A program made the position numbers and the translations under genes. This document shows, in pieces, positions 6,690 to 9,881 of a DNA stretch of 9,881 nucleotides; position 1 is the stretch's first letter, and every line of letters begins with the position of its first letter. This stretch comes from Clostridia bacterium. GTDB lineage: Bacteria > Bacillota_A > Clostridia > Christensenellales > Aristaeellaceae. Below the pieces are notes generated by a model, which did not search any database, was not told the DNA's origin, and saw only the letters and a program-made list of their open reading frames with translations. Location: positions 1 to 9,881 of the forward strand of contig JAFQOY010000244.1 of assembly GCA_017412025.1 (NCBI GenBank). The letters are read 5' to 3'.

Positions 6690-6790
6690 CCGGTCCGCTG
6701 TTTTCTGCATGATGCAAAACTGCGTAAAAAGGCAAATTCAATCATATTCAGTATTCGCTTTTTCCCTGTAAATTCCTTCAAATATACATT

Positions 6791-6835
6791 GGAAGAAAAA
6801 GAAAAACTGCCTGGCGGATAAAGCGCCGCAGGCAG
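6791..6835 (-). terminator. Distal intrinsic terminator of the transketolase operon
   Basis: On the minus strand a bulged stem CTGCCTG (6829-6835) / CAGGCAG (6807-6813), extended by GC pairs, is followed by a T-rich run broken by single C bases (6794-6806). It lies about 24 nt beyond the first terminator and appears to be a back-up that insulates the dnaN upstream block from transketolase transcription. Confidence 0.65.
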
Positions 6836-6858
6836 AGGCAGAGAATGGATTCAGCGCG

Positions 6859-6892
6859 AAAAAAAGGAAAAACTCCCCGCTGACGCGGGGAG
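6859..6892 (-). terminator. Intrinsic terminator of the transketolase operon
   Basis: On the minus strand a perfect 8-bp GC-rich stem (CTCCCCGC / GCGGGGAG, 6873-6892, loop GTCA) is followed by TTTTTCCTTTTTTT. It begins 13 nt after the stop codon of the transketolase C-terminal subunit gene. This is a textbook Rho-independent terminator. Confidence 0.92.
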
Positions 6893-6905
6893 GGAATATG
6901 CCGTC

Positions 6906-7817
6906 TTACAGACCGGCCTTCACGGTCTGCGCGATCTTCTCCGGCGTGAGGCCGTAGAAATCGAACAGATCGTCCGGCGTACCGGACTGGCCGAAACAGT
7001 CGTTGATGCCGATCTTCTTCATTACGCCGCCATTTTCCGCGACGACAGCAGCGACTGCGTCGCCCAGGCCGCCGATGACGGAGTGCTCCTCGACGGTGAA
7101 GATCTTCATCTTCTTCGTCAGGCTGCGCACGATTTCCTCATCGATCGGTTTGATGGTATGCATGTTGACGACGGTGGCTTCAATGCCTTCGCCGGCGAGG
7201 ATCTCAGCGGCTTTGAACGCCTTTTCCACCATCAGGCCGCAGGCGATGATGGCCACGTCCTTGCCCTCGCGCAGCACGTTGGCCTTGCCGACTTCAAAGG
7301 TGCCGTCGGAGATGGTCTCCGTCGCCAGGCGCGCCAGGCGCAGATACACCGGGCCTTCGATCTCAGCGGCGGCCTTGACCGCCTTCTCGGTCTCCGCCGC
7401 GTCGCACGGGCAGATGACGGTCATGCCCGGCAGCGAGCGCATGATGGCGATATCCTCAATGGCCTGATGGGTGCCGCCGTCCTCGCCCACGGAGATGCCC
7501 GCGTGCGTGAAGGCGAACTTGACGTTCAGATGCGGATAGCACACGCCGTTGCGGATCTGCTCAAAGCAGCGGGAGGCAAACACGGCGAACGTGGAGCAGA
7601 ACGGAATCAGCCCCATGGAGGCAAGGCCTGCGGACATGGTGACCATGTTCGCCTCGGCAATGCCGGCGTTGAAGAAACGATCCGGATACGCCTTGGCAAA
7701 GCCGCAGGTCATCGTGGATTTGGTCAGGTCGGCGTCCAGGACGACGATCTTTTCATTTTCTTTACCGAGGGTGACGAGCGTATCGCCGTATGCGGCGCGC
7801 GTTGCTTTCTTTGCCAT
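6906..7817 (-). CDS. Transketolase C-terminal subunit (pyrimidine-binding and C-terminal domains)
   Basis: A 303-residue protein equal to the second half of a full transketolase. Together with the gene just upstream it forms the thiamine-diphosphate enzyme that moves two-carbon units between pentose-phosphate sugars, linking ribose supply, erythrose 4-phosphate and glycolysis. Visible features are FFNAGIAEANMVTMSAGLA, with the Glu55 that activates the cofactor, the aromatic STFAVFASRCFEQIRN segment, and GISVGEDGGTHQAIEDIAIMRSLPGM (His117 substrate region). The C-terminal domain starts near residue 180. The start is 3 nt after the stop of the N-terminal subunit gene, so equimolar coupled synthesis is expected. 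Close relatives include DXP synthase C-terminal halves, but the gene pairing and split position support transketolase. Confidence 0.95.
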   Translation of the reverse strand: MAKKATRAAYGDTLVTLGKENEKIVVLDADLTKSTMTCGFAKAYPDRFFNAGIAEANMVTMSAGLASMGLIPFCSTFAVFASRCFEQIRNGVCYPHLNVKFAFTHAGISVGEDGGTHQAIEDIAIMRSLPGMTVICPCDAAETEKAVKAAAEIEGPVYLRLARLATETISDGTFEVGKANVLREGKDVAIIACGLMVEKAFKAAEILAGEGIEATVVNMHTIKPIDEEIVRSLTKKMKIFTVEEHSVIGGLGDAVAAVVAENGGVMKKIGINDCFGQSGTPDDLFDFYGLTPEKIAQTVKAGL

Positions 7818-7820
7818 AAC

Positions 7821-8633
7821 TCAGCCCTCCAGTTCCTTGAGTGCGGCGGCCTTCTCTTCGGCGTTCGGCGCCTTGCCGTGCCAGCCGGCCTGGTTTTCCA
7901 TAAACGAAACGCCCTTGCCCTTGGTCGTATGGCAGAGGATGCCGCGCGGCTTGCCCGGGCATGCCGGCGTATCCAGGGCGGCGATGACCTGCTCGATGTC
8001 GTTGCCGTCCATGACCTCGATGAGATCCAGACCGAACGCGCGCAGCTTGCCCGGATAATCGCCCAGGCTCATGACGTCGTCGTTGCGGCCGTCGATCTGC
8101 AGACCGTTCCAGTCAAAGATCACCGTCAGGTTGTCAAGCTTATAATGCGCGGCGGCCATGAGCGCCTCCCAGACGAGGCCTTCCTGGCTTTCGCCGTCGC
8201 CAAGCAGGGTGTAGATGTGCTCGCCTGTGCCCAGCTTCTTGGCGCCGATGGCCATGCCCACTGCGATGGACACGCCCTGGCCGAGGGAACCGGTGCAGGC
8301 GTCCACGCCCGGGCACTTGTTGGCGTCGGGATGGCCCTGAAGCATGCCGCCCAGCTGGCGCAGATGATCATACTCCTTCTTGTCAAAGAAGCCGTTGTTG
8401 GCCAGCGTCGCATACAGACCCGGGGCGGAATGGCCCTTGCTGAGCACGAAGCGGTCGCGTCCCGCCATCTTCGGATTCTTCGGATCCACGTTCATCTTAT
8501 AGCCGTAGAGAGCCTCCAGAATCTCAACCGCGGACAGGGATCCGCCCGGATGACCGGATTTTGACTTTTCGAGCATGGTGATGATATCCCGGCGGATATC
8601 GGTACATGTCGCTTTAAGCGCCTGAATATCCAT
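7821..8633 (-). CDS. Transketolase N-terminal subunit (diphosphate-binding domain)
   Basis: A 270-residue protein equal to the first domain of transketolase. It carries SGHPGGSLS (residues 26-34), SKGHSAPGLYA (65-75), CTGSLGQG (113-120) and the thiamine-diphosphate/metal motif GDGESQEG starting at Gly145 and ending with the metal-ligand Asn176 (DWNGLQIDG). The active site is completed by the C-terminal subunit encoded 3 nt downstream. Splitting transketolase in two genes is common in Clostridia and archaea and is not a frameshift: each half has its own start, and this gene has AGGAGG 7 nt before its ATG (8631-8633). Expressed from a consensus promoter about 65 nt upstream. Confidence 0.95.
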   Translation of the reverse strand: MDIQALKATCTDIRRDIITMLEKSKSGHPGGSLSAVEILEALYGYKMNVDPKNPKMAGRDRFVLSKGHSAPGLYATLANNGFFDKKEYDHLRQLGGMLQGHPDANKCPGVDACTGSLGQGVSIAVGMAIGAKKLGTGEHIYTLLGDGESQEGLVWEALMAAAHYKLDNLTVIFDWNGLQIDGRNDDVMSLGDYPGKLRAFGLDLIEVMDGNDIEQVIAALDTPACPGKPRGILCHTTKGKGVSFMENQAGWHGKAPNAEEKAAALKELEG

Positions 8634-8676
8634 GATATTCCTCCTGACTGTTGATCAAGTGTAAAGTAGCCATGGG

Positions 8677-8686
8677 CGTATATACG
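8677..8686. promoter_or_regulatory. Palindrome CGTATATACG, possible operator
   Basis: A perfect 10-bp palindrome about 11-20 nt downstream of the predicted transketolase start point, a position where a bound repressor would block early elongation. The core GTATATAC has the GT-N4-AC form seen in GntR-superfamily operators (closest to the published HutC-type pattern GTNTANAC rather than the FadR-type). The neighbouring GntR/FCD protein is the obvious candidate ligand; binding is inference. Confidence 0.4.
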
Positions 8687-8702
8687 ATGATTGTCCAGAT
8701 TT

Positions 8703-8731
8703 ATTATAGAATCAGACAGGATGAATGTCAA
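8703..8731 (-). promoter_or_regulatory. Sigma-A promoter of the transketolase operon
   Basis: On the minus strand TTGACA (8726-8731) and TATAAT (8703-8708) are both perfect and separated by exactly 17 bp. The expected start point is near 8696, giving a leader of roughly 63 nt before the ATG. Such a full-consensus promoter implies strong basal expression unless repressed. Confidence 0.9.
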
Positions 8732-8819
8732 GCTTTACAGGTATATTGCACAAAACTGAAATGAATAAAATGTAATCAGAAAAACAGAAGAGGACGGTTT
8801 TGAGGATGATGATATGAGG

Positions 8820-8848
8820 TTGAGAAATGGCACGCAGTGTGATACAAT
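8820..8848 (+). promoter_or_regulatory. Sigma-A promoter of the GntR-family regulator gene
   Basis: TTGAGA (8820-8825) and TACAAT (8843-8848) each match consensus in five of six bases with 17 bp between them, and TGA directly before the -10 makes an extended -10. The expected start point is near 8855, about 65 nt before the ATG at 8921. Confidence 0.72.
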
Positions 8849-8920
8849 ATAAAAAATGATTCGGAAAGGAATGGAAACGCAGAAAGAAAGATCCCTGTGT
8901 TTTCATCTGGAAAATCAACC

Positions 8921-9625
8921 ATGGAAACGGGCAGAAAGCCTAGAAAGCTTCCGGAGCAGGTGGCGGATAAGCTGCGGGAAATGATCATTCAGGAACAGAT
9001 GAAGACGGGGAGCAAGCTGCCGGCAGAGGCGGAGCTGATGGCGCGCTTTGGCGTGAGCCGCTCCACGGTCAGGGAAGCGGTCAAGATTCTGCAGACGGAA
9101 AACATCGTGGATATCCGTCAGGGACAGGGGACGTTTCTGTGCGCCATGCCGGGCCTTGGCGACGATCCGCTCGGCCTCCGCTTTACCGATCAGGAGGAGC
9201 TCATCGGCATGCTGCTGGAGACGCGCCTGCTGATTGAACCGAACGTTGCCGCGCTGGCTGCGCAGCGCAGGCAGGATAGTCATCTGACTGAGATGAAAAC
9301 CCTGCTGGACAAGATGGACAACGCCTATCTGCACGGGGAAGACTACACGCCGTACGATTTCGAGTTTCATTCCGTCGTCGCCAGATGCACGGGAAACGAC
9401 GTCCTGGAGCGCCTTCTTCCGACGATTCATGAATCCATCCGCGCAGGCTATCACCATACGCGGCGCGTGGAGGGCAGCTATCAGCGCGCAAGCCAGTGCC
9501 ATCTGGAGATGTACCGCGCGATTCAGGACCGCGACAGCGACCGGGCGCGCGCTGCAGCGCAAAGGCATATGATGCAGACGATGCACGATTCCTGCGTCGA
9601 GGTGCCGGGCGTCCTGACAAAATAA
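8921..9625 (+). CDS. GntR-family transcriptional regulator, FadR type (FCD domain)
   Basis: A 234-residue protein with an N-terminal winged helix-turn-helix (about residues 8-75; SKLPAEAELMARFGVSRSTVREAVKILQ and IRQGQGTFL are typical GntR signatures) and a C-terminal all-helical FCD domain. The likely metal-binding set of FCD proteins is complete: Asp146, His150 (YDFEFH), His194 (QCHLEMY) and His216 (QRHMMQ). FCD regulators usually sense small carboxylic acids or sugar acids and often control the adjacent operon, here the divergent transketolase genes. The start is uncertain: ATG 8921 best fits the family but has only a weak ribosome binding site, and an in-frame GTG at 8897 would add eight residues. 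Confidence 0.92.
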   Translation: METGRKPRKLPEQVADKLREMIIQEQMKTGSKLPAEAELMARFGVSRSTVREAVKILQTENIVDIRQGQGTFLCAMPGLGDDPLGLRFTDQEELIGMLLETRLLIEPNVAALAAQRRQDSHLTEMKTLLDKMDNAYLHGEDYTPYDFEFHSVVARCTGNDVLERLLPTIHESIRAGYHHTRRVEGSYQRASQCHLEMYRAIQDRDSDRARAAAQRHMMQTMHDSCVEVPGVLTK

Positions 9626-9630
9626 AAAAA

Positions 9631-9646
9631 GCCTCCCGGTCCGGGC
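9631..9646 (-). terminator. Weak terminator-like hairpin behind the regulator gene
   Basis: Seen on the minus strand, a short GC hairpin (CCCG-GAC-CGGG) is followed closely by AGGC and seven T (9624-9630, overlapping the regulator's stop codon). It would stop transcripts arriving from the right, such as a structured RNA made from the hairpin array. On the plus strand there is no T-tract. The stem is only 4 bp, so the call is tentative. Confidence 0.35.
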
Positions 9647-9649
9647 GTT

Positions 9650-9844
9650 CAGACCGTCAACAAAGTATTGTTGACGGTCTGTCGCTGCAAGTCTGCTAAC
9701 GCATACTTGCAGCGGATAAAACATCATTTTCTTGTACGCTGCGCGTACGGCCAGAAAATGATATAAGAAGCGGCTTGCAGCCGCTCCTCGCACCGCGCAT
9801 GTCGCTGCTGCGGATTTCATATGAAGGGGCTGCCGCCCCTTCAT
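9650..9844. repeat. Array of five perfect hairpins
   Basis: Five inverted repeats without mismatches follow each other: 9650-9662/9669-9681 (13 bp, loop AAGTAT); 9683-9692/9705-9714 (10 bp, with an inner TGC/GCA pair); 9723-9732/9753-9762 (10 bp) enclosing 9734-9739/9743-9748 (6 bp, loop TGC); 9769-9775/9779-9785 (7 bp, loop TGC); and 9821-9830/9835-9844 (10 bp, loop TGCC). A weaker sixth, with one G-U pair, may lie at 9853-9859/9865-9871. None has a T-tract after it on the plus strand. No coding potential is credible. It may be a structured RNA, a palindromic (REP/MITE-like) element or an attachment region; the right boundary is outside the window. Confidence 0.8.
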
Positions 9845-9881
9845 GCATCCCCAAAGTTTAAAACAGACTTTATTGATAATC

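Larger units (their letters stand above)
6517..6905. other. Non-coding block upstream of dnaN with DnaA-type boxes
   Basis: About 390 bp without a gene. The dnaN-proximal part (6570-6700) is rich in TTTTCCACA-type sites and holds a hairpin; the far part (6791-6892) holds two terminators for the transketolase operon. A possible dnaN -10 hexamer (TATACT on the minus strand, 6543-6548) has no convincing -35 partner. In many Bacillota the corresponding dnaA-dnaN gap carries part of oriC, so this block may be the second half of an origin whose other half lies beyond recF. Confidence 0.55.
8634..8920. other. Divergent promoter region between transketolase operon and GntR regulator
   Basis: A 287-bp AT-rich spacer without a credible gene. 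It holds a consensus minus-strand promoter (8703-8731), a good plus-strand promoter (8820-8848), a perfect palindrome (8677-8686) and the regulator's unusual leader. The stretch 8740-8815 shows nothing beyond AT-rich sequence; a TTGCAC at 8746-8751 has no well-spaced -10 partner. Confidence 0.7.

Noticed and set aside
4165..6771. 868-codon open reading frame on the plus strand
   Set aside because: It runs antisense through all of recF and dnaN, has no ribosome binding site or recognisable domain, and is explained by codon bias of the real genes on the other strand.
7815..7823. Transketolase as a frameshifted gene
   Set aside because: The split falls between the two domains, both halves have their own start signals, and two-gene transketolases are normal in Clostridia.
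7083..8564. 493-codon plus-strand open frame
   Set aside because: Antisense to both transketolase subunit genes, which have intact motifs and ribosome binding sites.
9650..9681. Rho-independent terminator of the regulator gene
   Set aside because: The 13-bp hairpin is strong but no T-tract follows on the plus strand; it fits better as part of the hairpin array.
8915..9844. 309-codon minus-strand open frame opposite the GntR gene
   Set aside because: It begins inside the hairpin array and lies antisense to a well-supported regulator; composition is shadow-like.

Overview
This window looks like chromosomal DNA of a Bacillota bacterium, probably a moderately GC-rich member of Clostridia (Oscillospirales/Christensenellales-like gut lineages fit, but rank below class is a guess). 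The reasons are strong GGAGG/AGGAGG ribosome binding sites before almost every gene, a perfect TTGACA-17-TATAAT sigma-A promoter, a transketolase split into two genes, and a CvpA / DUF5711-like / M42 peptidase gene string. No transposase, integrase, phage gene, tRNA, rRNA or CRISPR array is visible.

Left part (1-3812), all on the minus strand and read right to left as one tight unit: a DUF5711-like single-pass membrane protein, a CvpA-family membrane protein, a 57-residue cysteine-poor rubredoxin-like protein, and two tandem M42 metallo-aminopeptidases, the second running off the left edge. Gaps are 22, 32 and 12 nt, and the two peptidase genes overlap by 10 nt.

Middle part (3813-6905): recF and dnaN, also on the minus strand, are flanked on both sides by non-coding DNA with DnaA-box-like sites. 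The block downstream of recF holds four perfect TTATCCACA boxes and one near-perfect box within 64 bp. The block upstream of dnaN holds TTTTCCACA-type boxes. The two blocks share a conserved core in opposite orientation. This is the best candidate for something unusual here: a bipartite replication-origin-like arrangement around dnaN-recF with no dnaA, no gyrB and no yaaA (S4) gene in view.

Right part (6906-9625): a two-gene transketolase operon (minus strand, tandem terminators downstream, consensus promoter upstream) stands divergent from a GntR/FadR-type regulator with an FCD ligand domain (plus strand). The regulator may control the transketolase operon, since a perfect 10-bp palindrome lies just downstream of the transketolase start point.

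Right end (9626-9881): a non-coding run of five perfect hairpins, plus a weaker sixth, packed into about 220 bp. It may be a structured RNA, a palindromic mobile element or a repeat family, and it continues to the window edge.
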